Part shown: positions 1-5,523 of the stretch, one piece after another | How the letters are laid out: each line of letters begins with the position of its first letter | Position numbering within the stretch: position 1 is the first letter of the stretch | DNA from: Phenylobacterium aquaticum | Lineage (GTDB): Bacteria > Pseudomonadota > Alphaproteobacteria > Caulobacterales > Caulobacteraceae | DNA: 11,752 nucleotides | Assembly: GCF_947378715.1 (NCBI RefSeq) | Contig: NZ_CANCLE010000128.1 | Location: forward strand, 1-11,752 | Direction: 5' to 3' | Notes under the pieces: generated by a model | Database searches by the model: none | Told to the model about the DNA's origin: nothing | The model's input: the letters and a program-made list of their open reading frames with translations, nothing else | Program-made: the position numbers and the translations under genes

Positions 1-31
1 TGCCCGAGCCGCCGTGCAGCAGGTGTCGCAT
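1..31 (-). CDS. Possible partial downstream gene, only the first ten codons visible
   Basis: An ATG (minus strand, first base at 31) lies only two bases after the stop codon of the EF-hand gene, and a G-rich stretch inside the end of that gene could serve as ribosome binding site. The reading frame stays open to the window edge, giving MRHLLHGGSG. The close spacing suggests the second gene of a two-gene unit. Ten residues are too few to name a family, and a chance ATG is quite possible. Confidence 0.3.
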   Translation of the reverse strand, partial: MRHLLHGGSG

Positions 32-33
32 GA

Positions 34-441
34 TCAGCCGCCCGCCGCGCGCAAGGCGGCCAGTTCAGCCCGGCTGACGACATTGTCGTGGTTGAGGTCG
101 GCGCGGTCGAAGACCGGGGTCGGGCCATGGTCGAACTCCCAGCGGGTGACCTTGCCGTCGTGGTTGAGGTCCAGGCTCTGGACCATGGCCAGCATGGCGT
201 CGCCACGGCCGCCGATCATCGCCATGCGCGGATAGGCGTCGAGGCCGACATAGCCCAGGTGGCGACGATCGAGTTGGTCGAACCGCTGGTCACGGACCTG
301 GCGGAATTCGGCGCGGGTGATCTGTCCGTCGTGATTGAGGTCAGCCTGGGCCAGCATCTCGGCCGGATCGGGGAAGGCGAAGGCGGCGGGGGCCAGGACG
401 AGAAGCCCCGTGGCGGCCAGCAGAGCGAGGGGGATGCGCAT
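34..441 (-). CDS. Exported EF-hand calcium-binding protein
   Basis: A 135-residue protein. Residues 1-22 look like a Sec signal peptide (hydrophobic core, ending APAAFA), so the mature protein should be periplasmic or secreted. It contains four EF-hand-like units. Three have canonical DxNxDG-type loops: D34-N36-D38-G39 with E45, D91-N93-D95-G96 with E102, and D115-N117-D119 with E126; the last has Asn at the usual Gly. The second unit, around D58, keeps the spacing but has lost the acidic ligands, so it probably does not bind calcium. This is the common bacterial small EF-hand family; role unknown, possibly calcium buffering or sensing in the envelope. An AAGG ribosome binding site precedes the ATG by nine bases. 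An open frame begins two bases after the stop. Confidence 0.85.
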   Translation of the reverse strand: MRIPLALLAATGLLVLAPAAFAFPDPAEMLAQADLNHDGQITRAEFRQVRDQRFDQLDRRHLGYVGLDAYPRMAMIGGRGDAMLAMVQSLDLNHDGKVTRWEFDHGPTPVFDRADLNHDNVVSRAELAALRAAGG

Positions 442-472
442 AGGTTCGGACCTTTGAAGGCGAATGGGCTGT

Positions 473-513
473 GAGGCCGCGCGACACCGGGGTGGGGGGA
501 TTCGCGCGGCCTC
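473..513. repeat. Perfect 11-bp inverted repeat, terminator-like hairpin
   Basis: The arm GAGGCCGCGCG (473-483) is exactly complementary to CGCGCGGCCTC (503-513), with a 19-base loop. It lies between two minus-strand genes, just after the stop of the Ser/Gly-rich protein gene (ends 523) and about 30 bases before the EF-hand start. It may end or process the upstream transcript. Neither strand has a T-tract after the stem, so it is not a textbook intrinsic terminator. Confidence 0.55.
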
Positions 514-522
514 GACCGGTCC

Positions 523-936
523 CTATTGGGGGCCGGTGTGGCTGACGGTCCCGGAGACCGAGGTGGATTGGCCCGTCACTCCGGTGCGCGAAGCGGAATA
601 GGCGGCGCTGCCGTCGCCATTCGCCTGAACCGAGGCGTCGTGGCTGGTGGACATGCCGTTATTGAGGGTCACGCCGCCGGAGCCCTGATAGGCGCCATTG
701 CCGTAGGTGGCCGTGCGGCTGGAGGTCCCGCCATAGCCGGCGTTGGTCTGGACCGAGCGGCTGGAGGCCGTGGCCCCGGGGACGCGGCTGACTGCGGCCG
801 AGCTGGTGTAGCCGTGACCGCCGGAGCCCTGGACCGAGGTCGAGCGGCTGTGGCCCGCGGCTTCGGCCGGAGCGGTGGCGGCGACGGCCAGGAGGGCGGC
901 GAGCCCGGCGGAAGCGATGAGGGTTCGAGAGAACAT
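523..936 (-). CDS. Secreted Ser/Gly/Thr-rich low-complexity protein
   Basis: I do not recognise a family. Starting at the ATG whose first base is 936 gives 137 residues with a clear signal peptide (MFSRTLIASAGL...ATAPAEA, about 25 residues). This start is preferred over an in-frame ATG 24 codons upstream because AGGA sits seven bases before it and the signal peptide then lies at the N-terminus. The mature part is mostly Ser, Gly, Thr, Ala and Asn, with repeated short patterns such as SSR, GYGG, GxY and STS. It has no Cys and little hydrophobic core, so it is probably unstructured or an extended beta-rich surface or extracellular protein. The downstream hairpin at 473-513 may end its transcript. 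Confidence 0.65.
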   Translation of the reverse strand: MFSRTLIASAGLAALLAVAATAPAEAAGHSRSTSVQGSGGHGYTSSAAVSRVPGATASSRSVQTNAGYGGTSSRTATYGNGAYQGSGGVTLNNGMSTSHDASVQANGDGSAAYSASRTGVTGQSTSVSGTVSHTGPQ

Positions 937-1151
937 GGGGAAGTTCCTGTCTGAGATGACGGACGCGCCGTCGGTGATGTCAGACTGGGGGAGCCCCGTA
1001 AGCGCCATGTCTCGCTCCGGCGCCGGATTGCATCAAAGTGTAACCGGGCGGGTGGCGACAGTTTGATACAGTTCTTCACCGCCCGGACACCGGCGGCTGA
1101 TCCAGGCGCGCGAGGCTGGCGGCTGGTTTGCTCAGGACGAAGGCTTCCACA

Positions 1152-1385
1152 ATGGGCCCGCGCGGATGGCCGCTGATCGCGGCGTTGGTCATGATCATCG
1201 CCGGGCCGGCCCAGGCCGGACCGTGGGCGCGCCGGCCTCTCTCGCCGCGTCCGAACGCGTCCCGGCCCTCTCCCACCCCAGTCTCGCGGCCGTCTCCGGG
1301 CGCCGAGGACTGGCAGGCCGCCTATGATAGCCGGCGCTCCGCGCAAGCCCCGCCGAGACCGCCCCTGCCCCGTCGGCCGCGCTGA
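1152..1385 (+). CDS. Possible small secreted Pro/Arg-rich protein
   Basis: An open frame of 77 residues. The N-terminus, MGPRGWPLIAALVMIIAGPAQA, looks like a signal peptide with an AxA cleavage site. The rest is rich in Pro, Arg and Ser and strongly basic, ending PPLPRRPR. AAGG stands eight bases before the ATG; a TTG eight codons upstream is a less attractive start. In DNA this GC-rich, random frames often look Pro/Arg-rich, so the signal peptide and ribosome binding site are the only support. No family recognised. If it is not a gene, 937-1490 is noncoding and I see nothing else in it except the promoter at 1421-1451. Confidence 0.4.
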   Translation: MGPRGWPLIAALVMIIAGPAQAGPWARRPLSPRPNASRPSPTPVSRPSPGAEDWQAAYDSRRSAQAPPRPPLPRRPR

Positions 1386-1420
1386 GCTCTCGGACCAAAC
1401 CCGGTCTTCGAGAACTTCGT

Positions 1421-1451
1421 TTGACAGCCCATCCCCCGGGCCCGGTAGGAT
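1421..1451 (+). promoter_or_regulatory. Candidate sigma70-type promoter with palindromic spacer
   Basis: A perfect TTGACA -35 box at 1421-1426 is followed by TAGGAT (1446-1451; four of six matches to TATAAT). The spacer is 19 bases, one or two longer than ideal. It would start transcription near 1458, about 33 bases before the ATG at 1491. The spacer holds the perfect 10-bp palindrome CCGGGCCCGG (1436-1445), a possible repressor site. Confidence 0.5.
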
Positions 1452-1490
1452 GGCGCCAAGAGGGCGCTGACCGCCCCGGGAGGAACCCTC

Positions 1491-2060
1491 ATGCGACTGA
1501 CAAGCCCACGCATCGCGCCGCTGGCGGACCACGAGTTCGACGCCGACCAGCAGGAAATCGTGGCGCCGATGATGGCGACCGGCCGGGTGTTGAACATCTT
1601 CCGCACCTTCGTGCGCGCGCCCAAGGCGGCAAAGGGGTTCCTGGCCTGGGGCAACTACGTGCTCTCCAAGCGCAACGACCTGCCGGCCCGGGAGCGCGAG
1701 ATCGTGATCCTGCGCATCGGGTTCCTCTGCAAGTCCGGCTATGAATGGACCCAGCACACCGAGATCGGTCTGCGCAGCGGGCTGACCGCCACCGAGGTCG
1801 CGGCCATCAAGGTGGGCGCCGACGCGCCCAGCTGGAGCCCGGCCGACGCGGCCCTGCTGAGGGCCAGCGACGAACTGCACCACGACCAGTTCATCACCAC
1901 CCCCACCTGGACCGCGCTCAAGGCCCACTTCAGCGACAAGCAGTGCATGGACGTGGTGTTCACGGCCGGCCAGTACACCCAGGTCTCGATGATTCTGAAC
2001 AGCTTCGGGGTGCAGCTTGATCCCGGCCAGACCCTCGACCCTGACCTGAAGGGCTTCTGA
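1491..2060 (+). CDS. Carboxymuconolactone decarboxylase (CMD/AhpD-like) family protein
   Basis: A 189-residue protein of the all-helical CMD/AhpD fold. The family core runs from about residue 37 to 105 and contains RNDLPAREREIVILRIGFLC followed by KSGYEWTQH. The visible motif is C80...Y84-E85-W86..H89. The CxxC pair of true AhpD disulfide reductases is absent (only C80 at that place), so peroxidase-linked thiol activity is unlikely; many members with this motif have unknown substrates and sit in degradation clusters. The start is supported by GGGAGGAA just upstream. The stop is followed after two bases by the ATG of a short-chain dehydrogenase, so the two are almost certainly one operon. The exact reaction cannot be told from sequence. 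Confidence 0.85.
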   Translation: MRLTSPRIAPLADHEFDADQQEIVAPMMATGRVLNIFRTFVRAPKAAKGFLAWGNYVLSKRNDLPAREREIVILRIGFLCKSGYEWTQHTEIGLRSGLTATEVAAIKVGADAPSWSPADAALLRASDELHHDQFITTPTWTALKAHFSDKQCMDVVFTAGQYTQVSMILNSFGVQLDPGQTLDPDLKGF

Positions 2061-2062
2061 CC

Positions 2063-2866
2063 ATGGCGGGACGTCTTGCCGGCAAGGTCGCCGTGGTGGT
2101 CGGGGCCGGCCAGACGCCGGGGGAAACCCTCGGCAATGGCCGGGCCATCGCCTTGATGTTCGCTCGCGAAGGCGCGGAGGTGCTGTGCGTGGACCGCGCG
2201 CCGGAACGGGCCGAGGAGACCGCGGCCATGATCGGGGCCGAGGGCGGCAAGGCTTGGAGTCATCACGCCGACATCACACGTCCGGACCAGGCCGCCGGCA
2301 TTGTCGAGGCCGCCAAGGCCCGCTGGGGCCGGATCGACATCCTGGTCAACAATGTCGGCATCGGCGGCGGCGGCGACGGGCCCGCCCACCGGCTGGAGGA
2401 AGCCGCCTTCGACCGCATCATGTCGGTGAACCTGAAAGGCATGTGGCTGACGATCAAGGCCGCCCTGCCGCTGATGCGCGAGGCCGGCGCGGGCGCGATC
2501 GTCAACGTCTCGTCCCTGGCCGGGATCGCCGGCGGCAACCAGATGGCCTACGAGGTCTCCAAGGCCGGGGTGAACCGCATGACCACCAGCGTGGCCCAGG
2601 CCAATGCCGGCAAGGGCGTGCGCTGCAACGCCGTGGCCATGGGGCTGATGGACACGCCCATGGCCGTCGAGGGCATCGCCCAGGCTACCGGTCAGACGGT
2701 CGAAGCCGTCCGCGCGGCCCGGGCCGGCCGCGTGCCCCTGGGCGGCCAGATGGGCTCAGCACAGGACACCGCCTACGCCGCCCTGTTCCTGGCCTCCGAC
2801 GAGGCCCGGTTCATCACCGGCGTGGTGCTGCACGTCGACGGCGGGATGTCGAGCCGGATCGGGTAG
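2063..2866 (+). CDS. Short-chain dehydrogenase/reductase (classical SDR)
   Basis: A 267-residue Rossmann-fold oxidoreductase of normal family length. The nucleotide-binding segment is a stretched glycine motif, GAGQTPGETLGNGRAIA (residues 14-30). D44 at the end of beta-strand 2 suggests NAD(H) rather than NADP(H). NNVG is at 96-99. The catalytic tetrad is N123, S150, Y163 and K167 (YEVSK). The C-terminus has the usual FLASDEARFITG...DGG segment. The insertion in the glycine motif is shared with a subgroup of SDRs in aromatic, steroid or cyclic-alcohol degradation, but the substrate cannot be assigned. It is coupled to the preceding CMD-family gene (2-bp gap), which suggests successive steps of one pathway. 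Its stop lies three bases from the stop of the converging thioesterase gene. Confidence 0.9.
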   Translation: MAGRLAGKVAVVVGAGQTPGETLGNGRAIALMFAREGAEVLCVDRAPERAEETAAMIGAEGGKAWSHHADITRPDQAAGIVEAAKARWGRIDILVNNVGIGGGGDGPAHRLEEAAFDRIMSVNLKGMWLTIKAALPLMREAGAGAIVNVSSLAGIAGGNQMAYEVSKAGVNRMTTSVAQANAGKGVRCNAVAMGLMDTPMAVEGIAQATGQTVEAVRAARAGRVPLGGQMGSAQDTAYAALFLASDEARFITGVVLHVDGGMSSRIG

Positions 2867-2869
2867 ACG

Positions 2870-3658
2870 CTACGGCTTCGGCGGCGGCCGTCTCTGACCC
2901 AGGGCCGCACACGCCGCCAGGCCTATGGGGCCCTGGCGGTCGTAGAGGCGGCATTCGCCGACCGCGACGCCGAGGGTCGCCTGGTGGTCGGTCTTCTCGA
3001 AGCCGATCCATTCACCCACCGGCAGCCTTTGCAGATAAAGCGTGACGTCGGAATTGATATAGGTGAGGCCCTCGGACGAAGCGTGGGCGAAGGGGCTGAC
3101 GAAGTCACAGGCCACCGCGACCCGCTGGAACGGGGTCAGGGGCACGCCGCCGACCATTTCGCGGACCTCGCTCATCCAGACCTGGCGGACCTTGCCCGGC
3201 TGGCCGAAGCCGCCCTGGATCGGTCGGGTCGCCCACATCCTGCCCATGGGGCCGGTTCCTGGATCGGGCGCCGCGATGTCCTCCGGGGCGGGGACATCCC
3301 AGTTGCCCGGACCATGGACCTCGCCGGCCGGCGCCTCGGTGATGCGCAGGAACTGGCAGGAGGCCCGCGCCATGGAGACGCCACCGGAAATGAACTCCGC
3401 CTCCGCGACCTTGATGCGGCCGCCCTCCCGGACCAGGGCTGTCCTGATCTCGACCGGATCGAAGCCGGGCAGCTTGTACATGTCGACAGTCAGGCGGGCC
3501 GGGACGAAGCCGGGATCGCCGAAGGCGTCTTCAAGGGCGTGGCCGAGCAGGCCGGCGATGACGCGGCCGTGCAGGGATTGGGGGTTCCAGGGGCCGCGCG
3601 AGGATGATTGCGGGACGTAATAAATACCGTCCCTTTGAAAAAATGGTTCGTTCTGCAT
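2870..3658 (-). CDS. Acyl-CoA thioesterase-like double-hotdog protein
   Basis: A 262-residue thioesterase-family protein (TesB-like, two tandem hotdog domains). The N-terminal half carries RGPWNPQSLHGRVIAGLLG, the typical entry helix of the first domain. The second half carries the segment DVTLYLQRLPVGEWIGFEKT and the closing RLYDRQGPIG. It probably hydrolyses an acyl-CoA in the cytoplasm; the substrate is unknown. The ATG at 3658 fits the family's N-terminus, but I see no strong ribosome binding site before it. It lies 67 bp after the persulfide dioxygenase gene on the same strand, so read-through is possible, although a functional link to sulfur is not evident. It converges on the dehydrogenase gene with three bases between stops. 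Confidence 0.85.
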   Translation of the reverse strand: MQNEPFFQRDGIYYVPQSSSRGPWNPQSLHGRVIAGLLGHALEDAFGDPGFVPARLTVDMYKLPGFDPVEIRTALVREGGRIKVAEAEFISGGVSMARASCQFLRITEAPAGEVHGPGNWDVPAPEDIAAPDPGTGPMGRMWATRPIQGGFGQPGKVRQVWMSEVREMVGGVPLTPFQRVAVACDFVSPFAHASSEGLTYINSDVTLYLQRLPVGEWIGFEKTDHQATLGVAVGECRLYDRQGPIGLAACAALGQRRPPPKP

Positions 3659-3668
3659 CCGCGCAGAA

Positions 3669-3687
3669 TGGCGGATTCCCCCCGCCA
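3669..3687. repeat. Short inverted repeat between the dioxygenase and thioesterase genes
   Basis: TGGCGG (3669-3674) pairs with CCGCCA (3682-3687) around a 7-base loop, in the 67-bp gap between two minus-strand genes and 11 bases before the thioesterase start. It could attenuate read-through or be a weak terminator. There is no T-tract, only TTCTG, so support is weak. Confidence 0.3.
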
Positions 3688-3725
3688 GGGCGAGGCGAAG
3701 CTTGGCCGCGAATGCTGAGACGAAC

Positions 3726-4586
3726 CTAGGCGAGGTTGATCGGGATGCGCAGATAGACGTGACCGGCCGCCGTGGCGGGCGGCAGGGCGCCGGCGCGGAT
3801 ATTGACCTGCAGCGACGGCCAGATCAGCACGGGCGGGGCGAGCGTCTTGTCGCGCGCCTGGCGCTGGGCGACGAAAGCCGCCTCGTCAACGCCCTGGTGG
3901 ATGTGGACATTCTTCGCCGTCTGCTCGGCGACCGTGCTTTCCCACTGGGGCTCGGTGCGGCCGGCCGGAAGATAGTCGTGGCCGGTGAAGACCCGGGTGT
4001 CGGCCGGCAGGTCGAGGATCTTGCGGATCGACCGGTAGAGGGTCGCTGCGTCGCCGCCCGGGAAATCGGTCCGCGCCGTGCCATAGTCCGGCATGAACAG
4101 GGTGTCGCCGACAAAGACCGCGTCCCCGATCCGGTAGGACACGCAAGCGCCCGTGTGGCCCGGCGTGTGGAGCACCTCGACCGACAGCCCGCCCAAGGCC
4201 AGCTTGTCGCCGTCGGCCAACAGGCGGTCAAAGGCCGCGCCGGTCAGGTCCACGTCGTCGGCCTCGAACAGCCGGGCGAAACGCTTCTGGACGCTCGTGA
4301 CCAGGGCGCCGGTGGCGACCGGTACGCCCGTGCGACCGCGCAGATAGTCGGCGGCGGTCAGATGGTCCGCATGGGCGTGGGTCTCCAGGATCCACTTCAG
4401 GTCCAGGCCCCTGGCCGCGATCGCGGCCAGCAGGTGGTCGGCCGAGGCGTTGGTGACCCGGCCCGTGGCGGGCACATAGTCCAGGACCGGATCAATGATG
4501 GCGGCCGCGCCCGAGCTGGGGTCGGACACGATATAGGAGACGGTGTTGGTGGCCGGGTCGAAGAAGGCTTGCACGTCGACGGACAT
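3726..4586 (-). CDS. blh: Persulfide dioxygenase, Blh/ETHE1-like metallo-beta-lactamase fold
   Basis: A 286-residue MBL-fold protein, cytoplasmic (no signal peptide). The metal motif THAHADHL gives H70, H72, D74 and H75. H144 (HTPGHT) and D161 (GDTLFMPD) complete the set, and H203 is in TGHDY. H70, H144 and D161 correspond to the mononuclear iron ligands of ETHE1-type persulfide dioxygenases, which oxidise glutathione persulfide to sulfite. The stretch GDTLFMPDYGTARTDFPGG is typical of the Blh branch controlled by BigR in Agrobacterium and Xylella. It is transcribed divergently from a BigR-like repressor across a 74-bp AT-rich gap containing a shared candidate operator. GAGG stands eight bases before the ATG. 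Assignment as sulfur dioxygenase is family-based; the glutathione-linked substrate is inferred. Confidence 0.88.
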   Translation of the reverse strand: MSVDVQAFFDPATNTVSYIVSDPSSGAAAIIDPVLDYVPATGRVTNASADHLLAAIAARGLDLKWILETHAHADHLTAADYLRGRTGVPVATGALVTSVQKRFARLFEADDVDLTGAAFDRLLADGDKLALGGLSVEVLHTPGHTGACVSYRIGDAVFVGDTLFMPDYGTARTDFPGGDAATLYRSIRKILDLPADTRVFTGHDYLPAGRTEPQWESTVAEQTAKNVHIHQGVDEAAFVAQRQARDKTLAPPVLIWPSLQVNIRAGALPPATAAGHVYLRIPINLA

Positions 4587-4616
4587 CAGGAGAGCCTCGA
4601 TGGGGTTGATCCCTGC

Positions 4617-4644
4617 ATATTAGTCATTGCTAAATTAGCGTCAA
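4617..4644 (-). promoter_or_regulatory. Candidate blh promoter
   Basis: Read on the minus strand, TTGACG (4644-4639; five of six matches) and TAATAT (4622-4617; four of six) are 16 bases apart. Transcription would start near 4610, leaving a leader of about 24 bases with a GAGG ribosome binding site. The whole spacer is occupied by the TTAG/CTAA inverted repeats, so a bound repressor would block it. Confidence 0.55.
4620..4639. promoter_or_regulatory. Candidate BigR-type operator (inverted repeats)
   Basis: The core is GCTAA-A-TTAGC (4629-4639), a perfect 5-bp inverted repeat around one central base. A further TTAG at 4620-4623 forms a second inverted repeat, TTAG-N6-CTAA (4620-4633), sharing the CTAA half. 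It lies in the spacer of the blh promoter and on the -35 region of the bigR promoter. An AT-rich imperfect palindrome in the gap beside bigR is what known BigR operators look like. Binding by this regulator is an inference. Confidence 0.55.
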
Positions 4645-4654
4645 CTTATATATA
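4627..4654 (+). promoter_or_regulatory. Candidate bigR promoter, probably giving a leaderless message
   Basis: TTGCTA (4627-4632) and TATATA (4649-4654) are 16 bases apart; the run ATATATAT (4648-4655) offers several registers for the -10. Transcription would begin at or very near the ATG at 4661. There is no Shine-Dalgarno-like sequence in the 20 bases before that ATG, which fits a leaderless transcript. The -35 half overlaps the inverted repeat, so autorepression is expected. Confidence 0.45.
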
Positions 4655-4660
4655 TCGCTC

Positions 4661-5023
4661 ATGTTCGATCTCGCGTCCTTCGACATCGCCCGATTCGAGG
4701 CCAGCGCCGTGGAAGCCGCCAAGCTTCTGCGGGCGCTCGCCAATGAACGGCGGCTGATGATCCTGTGCCAGCTGGCGGGCGGCGAACGGTCGGTCGGGGA
4801 GCTTCAGCCCCTGGTCGGTCTGTCGCAGTCAGCTCTCTCACAGCATCTGGCGGTGTTGCGGCAGGAAGGGGTTCTGGCCACCCGCAGGGAGGGTCAGTCC
4901 ATCTGGTACCGCATCGCTGACCCGGCCGCCGTGAAGGTGGTGGAGACGCTCGCCGAGATCTTCTGTCCCCCAGACATGAGGATATCCCATGACGCCCCGC
5001 CTGATCCCCCAGCCCGCTTCTGA
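4661..5023 (+). CDS. bigR: BigR/SqrR/YgaV-type ArsR-family persulfide-responsive repressor
   Basis: A 120-residue winged-helix ArsR-family regulator. The helix-turn-helix spans about residues 44-70, with recognition helix SQSALSQHLAVLRQEG, followed by a wing (ATRREGQSIWYRI). C36 and C102 are exactly 66 residues apart, matching the redox-active pairs of Xylella BigR (C42/C108) and Rhodobacter SqrR (C41/C107), where persulfides create a di- or tetrasulfide bridge that releases DNA. No metal-site CxC motif of metal-sensing ArsR proteins is present. It is divergent from blh and followed by a rhodanese and a TauE/SafE gene, the expected regulon. Its last 35 bases overlap the start of the rhodanese gene, so translation may be coupled. 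It probably represses itself and blh. The start lacks a ribosome binding site. Confidence 0.9.
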   Translation: MFDLASFDIARFEASAVEAAKLLRALANERRLMILCQLAGGERSVGELQPLVGLSQSALSQHLAVLRQEGVLATRREGQSIWYRIADPAAVKVVETLAEIFCPPDMRISHDAPPDPPARF

Positions 5024-5519
5024 GGTCGCCCAGCGCCTGAAGGATGGGCGCGCCGTCCTGATCGATATCCGTGAGCCTGACGAGTTCGCCCGCGCCCATG
5101 CGCCGGGCGCGATCTCACGGCCGCTGTCCACCTTCGAGGCTGCTCATCTGAAGATCGAGGCCAGCCAGGACGCCGTCTTCACCTGCAAGACCGGCATGCG
5201 CACCGGGGCCAATTGCGATCGCCTCGCCGCCAGCATCTCGGGCGAAGCCTATGTGCTGGAGGGCGGGCTGGACGCCTGGACCAAGGCGGGCCTGCCGGTG
5301 GCGGAGAACACGAGGGCGCCGATCGAGATGAACCGCCAGGTGATGATCACGGCGGGCCTGCTGGTCCTGACCGGGGTGATCCTCGGCGTCACCGTCAATC
5401 CAGGGTTCTACGGCCTGTCCGCCTTCGTCGGGGCGGGCCTGACCTTCGCCGGCGTCACCGGCTTCTGCGGCATGGCCAGGATCCTGGCGCTCGCCCCCTG
5501 GAACCGGGTCCAGGCCTGA
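4989..5519 (+). CDS. ygaP: YgaP-like membrane-anchored rhodanese (sulfurtransferase)
   Basis: A 176-residue protein, nearly the length of E. coli YgaP (174). Residues about 10-105 are a rhodanese domain with the active-site loop C66-K-T-G-M-R71 and an upstream LIDIREPDEF motif. Residues about 115-170 are the YgaP-type transmembrane domain (DUF2892): two hydrophobic helices (MITAGLLVLTGVILGV and FVGAGLTFAGVTGFCGMA) with a further Cys, C160, in the second. It should carry or transfer sulfane sulfur at the inner membrane, with the rhodanese domain in the cytoplasm. The start has GAGG seven bases upstream. It overlaps bigR by 35 bp and is followed four bases later by the TauE/SafE exporter gene. 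In E. coli, ygaP likewise follows the bigR homologue ygaV. Confidence 0.9.
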   Translation: MTPRLIPQPASEVAQRLKDGRAVLIDIREPDEFARAHAPGAISRPLSTFEAAHLKIEASQDAVFTCKTGMRTGANCDRLAASISGEAYVLEGGLDAWTKAGLPVAENTRAPIEMNRQVMITAGLLVLTGVILGVTVNPGFYGLSAFVGAGLTFAGVTGFCGMARILALAPWNRVQA

Positions 5520-5523
5520 TCCC

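Noticed and set aside
1032..1067. ATCAAA...TTTGAT inverted repeat upstream of the Ser/Gly-rich gene
   Set aside because: Only 6 bp with a 24-base spacer and no link to a clear promoter; probably chance.
669..1928. Long minus-strand open frame of 419 codons
   Set aside because: It lies antisense to or out of frame with the CMD-family gene and the Ser/Gly-rich gene. Its translation is Arg/Pro/Gly-rich without any family motif, as expected from third-position GC bias.
2185..3045. Plus-strand open frame of 286 codons
   Set aside because: It is the +1 frame shadow of the dehydrogenase, rich in Arg/Gly/Pro, with no recognisable domain.
3702..4757. Plus-strand open frame of 351 codons
   Set aside because: It is antisense to the persulfide dioxygenase, whose metal motifs are complete, and it also runs across the AT-rich promoter gap into bigR in the wrong frame.
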